A DNA stretch of 64,000 nucleotides from CADEED01 sp035995425 (GTDB lineage Bacteria; Pseudomonadota; Gammaproteobacteria; Steroidobacterales; Steroidobacteraceae), in the NCBI GenBank assembly GCA_035995425.1, contig DASYKM010000267.1, positions 1 through 64,000 of the forward strand, read 5' to 3'. Positions 27,305-34,943 of this stretch are shown in pieces (the first letter of the stretch is position 1; every line of letters begins with the position of its first letter). The position numbers and the translations under genes are program-made. Below the pieces are notes generated by a model. That model was not told where the DNA came from, ran no database searches, and saw only the letters and a list, made by a program, of their open reading frames with translations.

Positions 27305-28011
27305 GTGATGCCATTGCGGCGCTTTCCGATGCCATGCGCAACGACGCCGAGACGCTGCGCGTCATCGGCCAGAACGTGGCGAACCTCGAAACGACGGCCT
27401 ATCGGCGCGAAGTCGCCGTGCTCCATCCGACCTTCGAGCAGGCGACCGACGACGTACGGGCGTCGCTGGCCACTCCGCTGGCACTCGAGACTTTCGTCGA
27501 CCAGCGGCCAGGCACTCTCAAGAGCACCAGCGAAGCGCTGCACCTGGCGGTCGAAGGCCCGGGATTCTTCGTGATCGAAACACCGCAGGGCGAAGCGCTC
27601 ACGCGGCGCGGTGATTTCCGGCTCGACAACGACGGTCGGCTGGTCACGCAGGCCGGCTTGCCGGTGTTGGGCGAGGGCGGCGTCATGCATCTCGCCGGCA
27701 CACCGCAGATTGCGCCCGACGGCACGGTGCGCGTGGCCGGTGAAATCGTCGACACGGTGCGCCTCGCGCAGGTGGCGCCGGAGTCGCAGCTCACGGCGCT
27801 GGGCGGCGATCTCTATCGCGCCGCGACCTTTGCCGAGCCGGATCAGGCCGGGCGCGTGCGCCAGGGCTTTCTCGAAGCTTCGAACGTGGAATCGGTGCAG
27901 GAGATGGTCCGGCTCATCGAGACCATGCGGCATTTTGAAACCGTGCAGCGATTCGTGCGCGGCTACGACGACATGGTGGGCAAAGCGATCAGCGAGCTCG
28001 GCAAGGTTTAA
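27301..28011 (+). CDS. flgF: Flagellar proximal rod protein FlgF
   Basis: A 236-residue rod protein. The N-terminal motif LRVIGQNVANLETTAYRRE is the rod/hook family helix (usually NVANxxTxGY/F). There is a central LAVEGPGFFVIETPQG and a C-terminal QGFLEASNVESVQEMVRLI, all in the order seen in FlgF/FlgG. The ATG at 27301 overlaps the preceding stop. It lies directly upstream of flgG. FlgF forms part of the proximal rod and is exported through the gate encoded by the neighbouring genes. Its size is close to that of other FlgF proteins. Confidence 0.88.
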   Translation: MSDAIAALSDAMRNDAETLRVIGQNVANLETTAYRREVAVLHPTFEQATDDVRASLATPLALETFVDQRPGTLKSTSEALHLAVEGPGFFVIETPQGEALTRRGDFRLDNDGRLVTQAGLPVLGEGGVMHLAGTPQIAPDGTVRVAGEIVDTVRLAQVAPESQLTALGGDLYRAATFAEPDQAGRVRQGFLEASNVESVQEMVRLIETMRHFETVQRFVRGYDDMVGKAISELGKV

Positions 28012-28022
28012 AGGAAAACACA

Positions 28023-28802
28023 ATGACAGACGCACTCTACGTGGGCGCCACCGGCATGCGGGCCGCCCAGACTCAGGTCGACACGATCGCCAACAACGTC
28101 GCGAACGTGAACACGGTGGGATTCCGGCGCGAGACCGTGAACTTCTCGAGCGTCATGGCGGCGCTGCAGAGTGGGGCCACCGATCCGCTCGGACAGACGC
28201 TGCGCGAGAGCCTGCAGACGCGCGGCGCTGGTGCCATCGCTTCGTTGCAGTTGTCGACGAACGGCGGCGAGCTCAAGCAGACGCAGGCGCCGCTCGACGT
28301 GGCGATCGAAGGCCGCGGTTTCTTCGAAGTGCAGATGCCGGACGGAACGCCGGCGTATACGCGCGCGGGCGCGCTGTCGCTGAATTCCGAAGGCATGCTC
28401 TCCGGCGCGGGGCTGCCCTTGAGCGCGCGCATCAACGTGCCGTCCGACGCCAGTGAACTGCGCATCACGCCCGATGGCCGCGTGCTCGCCAATTTTGCCG
28501 ACCGCTCCGATGTCGAGCTCGGCAACATCGAGCTTGCGGCGTTTGCGAACCCGGCCGGCCTCGAGTCGATCGGCGACAACCTCTATCGCCCGACCGACGC
28601 GAGCGGCAGCATGCAGCTCGGCGCGCCTGGCGAAATCGGCAACGGCACGCTGCGCCAGGGCTACCTGGAGTCCTCGAACGTGCAGCTGGTCGATGAGCTG
28701 GTCTCCCTCATGCTCGCCCAGCGCGGCTTCGAGATGAACAGCAAGATCGTCCAGGCCGCCGACCAGATGCTGGGCATCACCAACGCGTTGTATCGCAGCT
28801 GA
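28023..28802 (+). CDS. flgG: Flagellar distal rod protein FlgG
   Basis: A 259-residue protein, the standard FlgG length (about 260). It contains TDALYVGATGMRAAQTQVDT, then NNVANVNTVGFRRE, LDVAIEGRGFFEVQMPDG and the C-terminal QGYLESSNVQLVDELVSLM and AAD(Q)MLGITNALYRS; the last is diagnostic of FlgG. It builds the distal rod that crosses the periplasm and the P/L rings. The ribosome-binding site is AAAGGA, 7 bases before the ATG. Its stop overlaps the flgA start by one base. Confidence 0.94.
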   Translation: MTDALYVGATGMRAAQTQVDTIANNVANVNTVGFRRETVNFSSVMAALQSGATDPLGQTLRESLQTRGAGAIASLQLSTNGGELKQTQAPLDVAIEGRGFFEVQMPDGTPAYTRAGALSLNSEGMLSGAGLPLSARINVPSDASELRITPDGRVLANFADRSDVELGNIELAAFANPAGLESIGDNLYRPTDASGSMQLGAPGEIGNGTLRQGYLESSNVQLVDELVSLMLAQRGFEMNSKIVQAADQMLGITNALYRS

Positions 28803-29440
28803 TGTCGCGCCGAACCACACCACGCGCGTTGTTGGCGTTGGCTTGCGCCGGAATCGTTGGCGCGGCGTCCGCGGATTCACTCGAGCAGAAATTGCACGAG
28901 CGACGACCCGATGTCGCTCGCTGGGAAACGCAGTCGCTCGATACATCGGCGACGCAGGCCGACCTCGCGATCGTCTCGCTGGGACGACTGGGGCCGCGCA
29001 CGCCAGTGCGGCTCGCGGACGGCCGTGTGCGCTGGTATGCGGTTGCGGGCATGCGCCCGGTGCTGGTTGCGGCGCACGCCATCGACAGTGGTGCCGGCAT
29101 TCAGGCCGAGGATGCGACGGTGGCGGAGCGCGACGTGATTACGCGGGCCTGCGAACCGTTCGAGTTCGGCACCTCCCTGCGCTGGCGCGCGACGCGTCGA
29201 CTCGCATCGGGCGAAGCGCTGTGCAGCGGAGACCTCGAGCGCGCACCGGAAGTCGAGCGCGATCGTCCGGTCACACTCAGCTCGCAGCGTGGGGGCGTCA
29301 ACGTCAGCCGTGTCCTGACCGCCGCGGCCGATGCGCGCGCCGGTGAACGCGTGCGGCTGCGGGATTCATCGAGCGGCGCCACCGTCGTCGCCATCGTCAC
29401 CGGGTCCGGAGCGGCCCGGGTTCTCCAGGAGCAGAAATGA
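28802..29440 (+). CDS. flgA: Flagellar P-ring assembly chaperone FlgA
   Basis: A 212-residue protein with an N-terminal signal peptide (RALLALACAGIVGAASA). A C-terminal SAF-type domain includes VLVAAHAIDSGAGIQAEDATV and ERVRLRDSSSG. FlgA is a periplasmic chaperone that helps FlgI assemble into the P ring. Here it lies just before flgH and flgI, a sensible arrangement. Sequence is divergent, but order, size, signal peptide and SAF-like features agree. The stop overlaps the flgH start by 4 bases. Confidence 0.82.
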   Translation: MSRRTTPRALLALACAGIVGAASADSLEQKLHERRPDVARWETQSLDTSATQADLAIVSLGRLGPRTPVRLADGRVRWYAVAGMRPVLVAAHAIDSGAGIQAEDATVAERDVITRACEPFEFGTSLRWRATRRLASGEALCSGDLERAPEVERDRPVTLSSQRGGVNVSRVLTAAADARAGERVRLRDSSSGATVVAIVTGSGAARVLQEQK

Positions 29441-30015
29441 ACACCAGGCTCTACGCATGTCTCGTCCTGTCGCTCGGCGCGGCCGCGCCGTTCACGCCGA
29501 GTTTCGCGGGCGACGCCCAGGCGGCGCCGAATTCGTTGTTCGCCGATCGGCGCGCTCGCGCGCCCGGCGACGTGCTCACGGTGCTGGTGAGCGAATCGGC
29601 TTCGGTGACCTCGAACGCGCAGACGCGTCTTGCGAAGGGCGAATCCGCAAATGCGCATCTGCTGCAACGCGACGGCGAGGTGCAGCTCGCCGATGCGGGA
29701 TTCGACAGCAAGTTCGCCGGCGGCGGGCGCATCGAGCGCAGCGGTACTTTGTTAGCCCGTCTTTCCGTCCAGGTCGATTCGGTCGATGCGAACGGGAATT
29801 TCCTGGTCTCGGGCGAGCAGTTGATCGTCATGAACAACGAGAAGCAGAAAATTCGCGTCTCGGGCGTGGTGCGCCCCGACGACATCGCCGCCGACAACAC
29901 CGTGCCCTCGTGGCGCGTGGCCGGCACGAGCATCCAGGTGCTCGGCAAAGGAATTCTCACGCGCAAGTCATCTCCGGGGGTCCTGACCTGGCTCCTCTCG
30001 CTATTTGGTGAATAA
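29437..30015 (+). CDS. flgH: Flagellar L-ring protein FlgH lacking a lipobox cysteine
   Basis: A 192-residue FlgH, shorter than the usual 220-235. SLFADRRARAPGDVLTVLVSE matches the conserved FlgH start. LSVQVDSVDANGNFLVSGE and IRVSGVVRPDDIAADNTVPS match the ring core. FlgH is normally an outer-membrane lipoprotein. Here the signal peptide (VLSLGAAAPFTPSFAGDA) has no cysteine at a cleavage site; the only early Cys is residue 8, inside the hydrophobic core. The protein should therefore be processed by ordinary signal peptidase and not be lipidated. That may alter how the L ring sits in the outer membrane. Confidence 0.88.
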   Translation: MNTRLYACLVLSLGAAAPFTPSFAGDAQAAPNSLFADRRARAPGDVLTVLVSESASVTSNAQTRLAKGESANAHLLQRDGEVQLADAGFDSKFAGGGRIERSGTLLARLSVQVDSVDANGNFLVSGEQLIVMNNEKQKIRVSGVVRPDDIAADNTVPSWRVAGTSIQVLGKGILTRKSSPGVLTWLLSLFGE

Positions 30016-30018
30016 CCC

Positions 30019-31134
30019 ATGTCCAAGCCACTCTTATATATAGCGGTTCTGGCCTTGCTGGCATCGGGGCCGGCCGGCGCGGCGGTGCGCATCAAGGACC
30101 TCGCGCGCTTCGACGGCCTCCACGAGCAACCGATCATCGGCTACGGCCTGGTGGTGGGCCTTTCGGGCACCGGCGATTCGCAGCGCAGCGTCGCCACCCT
30201 GCAGTCCGTGTCGAACATGCTGCGCGAGTTCGGTCTCACCGTGCCGCCGTACGCCGTCAGCAGCCGCAACGTCGCCGCGGTCATCGTCACGGCCGACATG
30301 CCGGGCGCCGTTCGCGCCGGCGATCGCTTTGACGTCAACGTCGCCGCGCTCGGCGACGCGCGCAGCCTCGCCGGAGGCACGCTGCTGATGACGCCGCTCA
30401 TGGCCAACAACAAGGTGGCCTATGCCATGGCGCAGGGACCACTGGCCGTGGGCGGCTACAAATTCGAGCAACGCGGCACCTCGGCGCAGAAGAATTTCCC
30501 GACCGCGGGCACGATTCCCGAAGGCGCGATCGCCGAGCGGACCATCACACCGGAGCTCACCACCCATGCAGGTTCGCTCGAGCTGCTGCTCGATGTGCCG
30601 GACTACACCACGGCCACGCGCATGGCCTTCGCGATCAATGCCGAATTGCCGGGCGCCGTGGCGGCCGCGCTCGATTCCGGCCGCGTCCGCGTGACGCTCG
30701 ACAACCACGACGCGACCGCGGCCGTCACCATGATGGCGCGCATCGAGTCGGTGGCGATCGACCCGGACGTGGCGGCGCGCGTGGTCGTCAACGAGCGCAC
30801 CGGCACGGTCGTCTCCGGCGGCGACGTCTATCTATCGGCGGTCACGGTCACGCATGGCGACCTCAAGGTGTCGATCACCGAGCGGCTCAACGTCTCGCAG
30901 CCGAACGGTATTTTCTTCGGCAATCCCGACGGCGTGCGCACCGTGGTCGCGCCCGAAGCCACGGTCCACGTCGCCGACGACGAGGCGCAGGCGGTCAGCC
31001 TGCGCAGCGGCGCCACCATCGCCGAGCTGGTCGATGCGTTGCGCGCCATCAAGGTGACGTCGCGCGACGTCATCGCGATCCTGCAGGGCATCAAGCGCGC
31101 TGGTGCGCTGCATGCCGAACTGGTGATTCAGTGA
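30019..31134 (+). CDS. flgI: Flagellar P-ring protein FlgI
   Basis: A 371-residue periplasmic protein of typical FlgI length with signal peptide (YIAVLALLASGPAGAAV). The mature part begins VRIKDLARFDG and has QPIIGYGLVVGLSGTGDS and SVSNMLREFGL. RNVAAVIVTADMPG and the C-terminal IAELVDALRAIKVTSRDVIAILQGIKRAGALHAELVI are also present, all strongly conserved in FlgI. It forms the P ring around the rod in the peptidoglycan layer. It starts 3 bases after flgH. Confidence 0.95.
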   Translation: MSKPLLYIAVLALLASGPAGAAVRIKDLARFDGLHEQPIIGYGLVVGLSGTGDSQRSVATLQSVSNMLREFGLTVPPYAVSSRNVAAVIVTADMPGAVRAGDRFDVNVAALGDARSLAGGTLLMTPLMANNKVAYAMAQGPLAVGGYKFEQRGTSAQKNFPTAGTIPEGAIAERTITPELTTHAGSLELLLDVPDYTTATRMAFAINAELPGAVAAALDSGRVRVTLDNHDATAAVTMMARIESVAIDPDVAARVVVNERTGTVVSGGDVYLSAVTVTHGDLKVSITERLNVSQPNGIFFGNPDGVRTVVAPEATVHVADDEAQAVSLRSGATIAELVDALRAIKVTSRDVIAILQGIKRAGALHAELVIQ

Positions 31135-31144
31135 GGAAGCCAAC

Positions 31145-31510
31145 ATGTTGAACGCCGATCCCGTCCTTGCACTGCTGAGCCGCGCGCTGGACGCCGCGGC
31201 GCTGCGTCAGACCGTTCACGCCACCAACGTCGCCAACGTCGACACCGAAGGCTATCGCCGCATGGAGGTGGTGTTCTCCGCGGAAGTCGAACGGCTCAAC
31301 GCCGAGGGGCCGGCGCTCGACGCCAACGAAGCGCTGCAGTGGGCGCAGGCCGAGCCCGAGGTGGTCGAGTCGGCGGAGAGCAAGGTGCGGCTCGACCAGG
31401 AAATGGCGCAGATGGCCGAGAACGCCGTGCGCTACCAGACGTTGTTAGGCGCCATCGAACGTACGTTGGGATTGCTGCGCTACGCGGCCAAAGAAGGACG
31501 GGAGGGATAA
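31145..31510 (+). CDS. flgB: Flagellar rod protein FlgB
   Basis: A 121-residue protein, close to the FlgB norm of 130-140. It has TVHATNVANVDTEGYRRMEV, the rod-family N-terminal motif, and a C-terminal LDQEMAQMAENAVRYQTLLGAI, which is characteristic of FlgB. It forms the proximal rod with FlgC and FlgF next to FliE. The ATG follows GGAAG. The TAA stop is one base before flgC. Confidence 0.9.
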   Translation: MLNADPVLALLSRALDAAALRQTVHATNVANVDTEGYRRMEVVFSAEVERLNAEGPALDANEALQWAQAEPEVVESAESKVRLDQEMAQMAENAVRYQTLLGAIERTLGLLRYAAKEGREG

Positions 31511-31511
31511 C

Positions 31512-31949
31512 ATGAGTCTGTTCTCGGTATTCGAAATCAGTTCCGCCGGCATGGACGTGCAGCAGGCGCGTCTCGAAGTCGCGGCCAGCAACATCGCCAA
31601 TGCGCGCACCACCGGCAAGAACGGCCAGGCGTACCAGCCGTTGTCGGTGGTCGTGCGCAGCGCGATCGCCGAAGCGCAAGGCGCGGCGGGAACGCCCATC
31701 ACCGCCGGCCAATTGCCATTGCCGATGGTGGCGGAGATCGTCCCGCAGAACGTCGCGCCAAAACTGGTGTACGACCCCGGTCATCCGGACGCGGACGAAC
31801 GCGGCATGGTGGCCCTGCCCGGCGTCGACCCGGTCAGCTCCATGCTCGATCTCATCTCGATCTCGCGCGGTTACGAAGCCAATCTGCGCGCCTTCGACAT
31901 CACGCGCTCGCTCCTGCAGCGCACGCTCGATCTCGGGAGGGGCCGATGA
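31512..31949 (+). CDS. flgC: Flagellar rod protein FlgC
   Basis: A 145-residue rod protein of typical length. The N-terminal SSAGMDVQQARLEVAASNIANARTTG and the C-terminal VSSMLDLISISRGYEANLRAFDITRSLLQRTLDLG match FlgC. VYDPGHPDADERGMV is the usual FlgC linker (YdPsHPdAde.GyV). It assembles with FlgB and FliE at the base of the rod. The stop overlaps the fliE start by 4 bases. Confidence 0.93.
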   Translation: MSLFSVFEISSAGMDVQQARLEVAASNIANARTTGKNGQAYQPLSVVVRSAIAEAQGAAGTPITAGQLPLPMVAEIVPQNVAPKLVYDPGHPDADERGMVALPGVDPVSSMLDLISISRGYEANLRAFDITRSLLQRTLDLGRGR

Positions 31950-32311
31950 GCGTCGAAGCCATTGCCGCGGTGAGCGCGCAGCTCAATGCCGCGTTGCCCG
32001 CGGCCACGACCGCACTGACGCCGCCCGCCGAGCCCGGCGCGCTGGCGTCGATGTCCCAGCTGCTCACCGCGCCGAATGCCGGCGTCACGGGCGAGGGACT
32101 GTTCGACCAGCTCGTGAGCTCGCTCGGCGAGATCGACACGGGCATCGAAAAGAGCGGTCGCGCCGCCACCGAGCTCGCGCTCGGCCAGACCGACAATCTT
32201 CACCAGGTGATGATCGGCGCGGAACGCACGCGCCTGCAGTTCGAGCTGGCGATGTCGATGCGCAATCGCGTGCTCGAGGCGTACCAGGAAATCATGCGGA
32301 TGCAAGTCTAA
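31946..32311 (+). CDS. fliE: MS ring-rod junction protein FliE
   Basis: A 121-residue protein with a variable Ala-rich N-terminus and the conserved FliE C-terminal helix pair: HQVMIGAERTRLQFELAMSMRNRVLEAYQEIMRMQV, where the final EIMRMQ(V/I) is diagnostic. FliE is the first exported subunit and links the export gate and MS ring to the rod. The order flgB-flgC-fliE-fliF is the common one in bacteria. Both boundaries are tight (4-base overlap before, 12 bases after). Confidence 0.93.
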   Translation: MSVEAIAAVSAQLNAALPAATTALTPPAEPGALASMSQLLTAPNAGVTGEGLFDQLVSSLGEIDTGIEKSGRAATELALGQTDNLHQVMIGAERTRLQFELAMSMRNRVLEAYQEIMRMQV

Positions 32312-32323
32312 GGAAACGCAATC

Positions 32324-33751
32324 ATGGCGCAGTGGATAGAGACCATGTCGACGCGATCGCGCGTGGCCTTGGCGATTGGAGTCGGGGCCATCCTGGTCGC
32401 GATGATCGTGCTCGTGTGGTGGACGACCCGCACGGAATACACCGTACTGTTCAGTCGGCTCACCGAAGCGGACGCCGCCGGAATCGTCGCCGAGCTCAAG
32501 AAGCAGAAAGTCGACTATCAACTCGACGACGGCGGCACCACGGTGCGCGTGCCGGCGCCGCACGTCCACGACATCCGGTTGGCGCTGATGTCGAGCGGCA
32601 CGCCGATTGCGGGCGGTGTCGGCTTTGAAATCTTCGATCGTCAGGGTCTGGGAGCCACCGAGCAATCGCAGCGCGTGTCTTACCAGCGCGCGCTGCAGGG
32701 CGAGCTCGCCCGTACCGTGGGCGCGCTCGATGGCGTGCAGCACGCGCGGGTCCACCTGGTGCTGCCGGAATCCACGCTGTTTCGCCGCGATCGCCAGGAA
32801 TCGCGCGCCTCCGTGAGCCTCGGGCTCGAACCCGGTGTCGTCCTGCAGCGCGAGCAGATCTTCGGCATCCAGCGTCTGGTGGCGGCGGCGGTGCCGGGCC
32901 TCGACATCGGGCGCGTGGTGGTCACCGACCAGCATGGACTCACGCTGAGCGCCGCCGACGCGCTCACCGTCGGGGGCGCCACCGGCGAGGGCCGTCTTTC
33001 GATGAAGCGCGAAGTCGAGGAATACGTCGCGCGCAAGATCGTCGCTCTGCTCGACCGCACCTACGGCCCGGGCCGCGCCATCGTGAGCGTGGATGCCACG
33101 CTCAACTTCGACGAAGTGCGCCGCACCGTGCAGGACCTGCTGCCTCCGGCCGGGTCGGCCAACGTGCGCCGCCGCCGTCAAACTACCGGCGGTGCGGCGC
33201 TGGCGGACCCGTCATCGGGTTTCGCGGACGCCACGGCCCTGGCGCGTGGCTCGATCGATACCGAATATGACTACGGCCGCCGCGTGGAGCAGGTGGTCGC
33301 CGCCCCGGGGGGCGTCACGCGCCTGTCGGTCGGGGTCATCGTGCCGGGCGCGACCGACGTCGACGCGCAGCAGCGCATCGAAGACCTGGTACGCGTGGCA
33401 GCCGGCATCAGCGATGAGCGCGGCGACGTGGTGGTGGTGCAGAGTCTCGATGGACTTGGCAGCGAGACCGCGCTCGCGGCCGTGCCCGCGGTCGCGGCTC
33501 CGGTCGAAGCGGATGAACCGAAGGAGTCCGCGCCGGCCACCGTCATCGTCGCCATGCCGTGGTGGAAGGCCTGGTATGTGTGGGTGGGCGGCGGCGTGTT
33601 GTTCGTGTTGCTGCTGATCCTGGTGCTTCGCATCCTGCGCGGCGATGGCTCGGCGCGCCTCTCGCAGGAGGAACGCGCGCAACTGCTGGCCGACGTGAAG
33701 GCCTCGCTCGAGCGCGGCAGCCGGATGAATCCGGCCGGAGGAGCGCTGTGA
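32324..33751 (+). CDS. fliF: Flagellar MS-ring protein FliF with a short C-terminal tail
   Basis: A 475-residue protein; FliF is usually 530-570. It has an N-terminal membrane helix (about residues 14-35), the ring-building motifs YTVLFSRLTEADAAGIVAEL, RVSYQRALQGELARTV and RVHLVLPESTLF, and a second membrane helix (YVWVGGGVLFVLLLILVLRIL). Only about 37 residues follow that helix, whereas canonical FliF has a long acidic cytoplasmic tail that binds FliG. The short tail fits the absence of a normal FliG downstream. The stop overlaps the next start (GTG) by 4 bases. Confidence 0.92.
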   Translation: MAQWIETMSTRSRVALAIGVGAILVAMIVLVWWTTRTEYTVLFSRLTEADAAGIVAELKKQKVDYQLDDGGTTVRVPAPHVHDIRLALMSSGTPIAGGVGFEIFDRQGLGATEQSQRVSYQRALQGELARTVGALDGVQHARVHLVLPESTLFRRDRQESRASVSLGLEPGVVLQREQIFGIQRLVAAAVPGLDIGRVVVTDQHGLTLSAADALTVGGATGEGRLSMKREVEEYVARKIVALLDRTYGPGRAIVSVDATLNFDEVRRTVQDLLPPAGSANVRRRRQTTGGAALADPSSGFADATALARGSIDTEYDYGRRVEQVVAAPGGVTRLSVGVIVPGATDVDAQQRIEDLVRVAAGISDERGDVVVVQSLDGLGSETALAAVPAVAAPVEADEPKESAPATVIVAMPWWKAWYVWVGGGVLFVLLLILVLRILRGDGSARLSQEERAQLLADVKASLERGSRMNPAGGAL

Positions 33752-34212
33752 GCCACGATGCCTTGCTCGCGCGCCTGGCGCGACTCGACGCGCAGGATCG
33801 CGCCTGGTTGCTAGGCGAGTTGCCGGCCGACATGCGCCGCGAGCTGCTGGCGGAACTGAACGACGATGAGAATCACGCGCCGCCGCCGCGCGCCGCCCGC
33901 GGCTGGGAATCACTCGACGCACAGCGCGTCGCGGAAGTGCTCGAGCACGAACCGGTCTGGCTCATCAGCGGCGCGACGCGCGCCGCGGACCTTCGCTGGC
34001 GCGAGCGCCTGCTGCAGCACCTGTCCTCGCGGCGCCGGCACGAAGTCGAGCTCGCCGATCGCGCCGGCCGGCCGCTCAATCGGCGCGCGGCGCAGAGAGT
34101 GCTCGAAATCTGCGGCGAGCGAATCGCCCAGGGCGGGTCAGTCGCCGGCGCGTCCGCCGCGCGCGGCAGTTTCGGCGCGCTGGTCGATCAGATGCGGAGC
34201 CGCTTCGCATGA
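33748..34212 (+). CDS. 154-residue protein in the fliG/sctK position, not a recognisable FliG
   Basis: The start is GTG at 33748, overlapping the fliF stop; the gene also overlaps fliH by 4 bases. It thus occupies the exact place of fliG in flagellar operons and of sctK in injectisome operons. At 154 residues it is less than half of FliG (about 330). I see no FliG middle-domain EHPQ-type motif and no charged C-terminal motor helix. The N-terminus (LARLDAQDRAWLLGELPADM) looks like the short helical repeats of FliG/MgtE-N-type domains. The rest is Arg-rich and helical. It could be a degenerate FliG N-domain or a FliF adaptor like SctK. Function unassigned. Confidence 0.6.
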   Translation: MSHDALLARLARLDAQDRAWLLGELPADMRRELLAELNDDENHAPPPRAARGWESLDAQRVAEVLEHEPVWLISGATRAADLRWRERLLQHLSSRRRHEVELADRAGRPLNRRAAQRVLEICGERIAQGGSVAGASAARGSFGALVDQMRSRFA

Positions 34213-34943
34213 TCCTGCGCGACGCCGTTTTTTCGAGCGAACGCCACCACTTGGGCGCGCAGCCGGCTGGTGCCGCGCCCGCGGCCGAAGAGGTGCGCGA
34301 GACGCCGGCCAGCTATGAGCCGCGATCGCCTGAAGCGCCGCCACTGTCCTCCGATCGCGTCGCGAGCTGGCTGGTCACACAGGATGGAGCCACGCGCACC
34401 GCGCTCGCCTCCGTGTTGTCCGAAGAGCTGGCGGCACTGCGCGAAGCCGCGCGCGAAGAGGGTTACACGCTCGGCCATGCCGAGGCGATGAAGGAAGCGC
34501 GCGAACGCGTCGGCGGTTCGCTGGCCGCATTGGCGGAGCTCAACGACAGCGCCGAGCGCGCCTTTGCAGGCGAAGCCGTGCAGCTGGGCGGTGCCTGCAG
34601 CGACATCGTCGCCGAGGTTTTCTTCAAGCTCGCCGGAAAGCAGCTGGCCGCGCGCGAGTCGATCGTGGGCGTGGTCACCGAAGTGCTCAAGCGGGTTCGC
34701 GAGGAGCGTGAATTGCGGATTCATTTGAGTCCGCAGGATCTTCCGGTGCTGCGTTCGGCGGAAGCCGGCATCGCCGCCAGTCTTCCGGGCCGGCACTTCA
34801 CGCTGGTGGAAGACAGCCGCATCGAAGCCGGCGGTTGCATCGTCGAGTCGGCGCTGGGCAGTCTCGACGGCCGCCTCGAAGTGCAGCTGGCCGAGTTCTG
34901 CGCCACGTTGCGTGCGGCGAAGAGTTCCGGGAGCGCCGCGTGA
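34209..34943 (+). CDS. fliH: Export ATPase regulator FliH
   Basis: A 244-residue soluble protein. The N-terminus is variable, followed by an Ala/Glu-rich coiled-coil region (SEELAALREAAREEGYTLGHAEAMKEARE, typical GYxxG repeats of FliH). The C-terminal domain has LHLSPxDLP-type IHLSPQDLPVL and RIEAGGCIVESALGSLDGRLEVQL (family: GGCxVET..G.ID). FliH dimers bind FliI and tether it to the C ring or sorting platform. Overlaps both neighbours by 4 bases. Confidence 0.88.
   Translation: MILRDAVFSSERHHLGAQPAGAAPAAEEVRETPASYEPRSPEAPPLSSDRVASWLVTQDGATRTALASVLSEELAALREAAREEGYTLGHAEAMKEARERVGGSLAALAELNDSAERAFAGEAVQLGGACSDIVAEVFFKLAGKQLAARESIVGVVTEVLKRVREERELRIHLSPQDLPVLRSAEAGIAASLPGRHFTLVEDSRIEAGGCIVESALGSLDGRLEVQLAEFCATLRAAKSSGSAA

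Noticed and set aside
33748..34212. Annotating this gene simply as fliG because of its position.
   Set aside because: Length is 154 residues and the motor motifs are missing; position alone is not enough.
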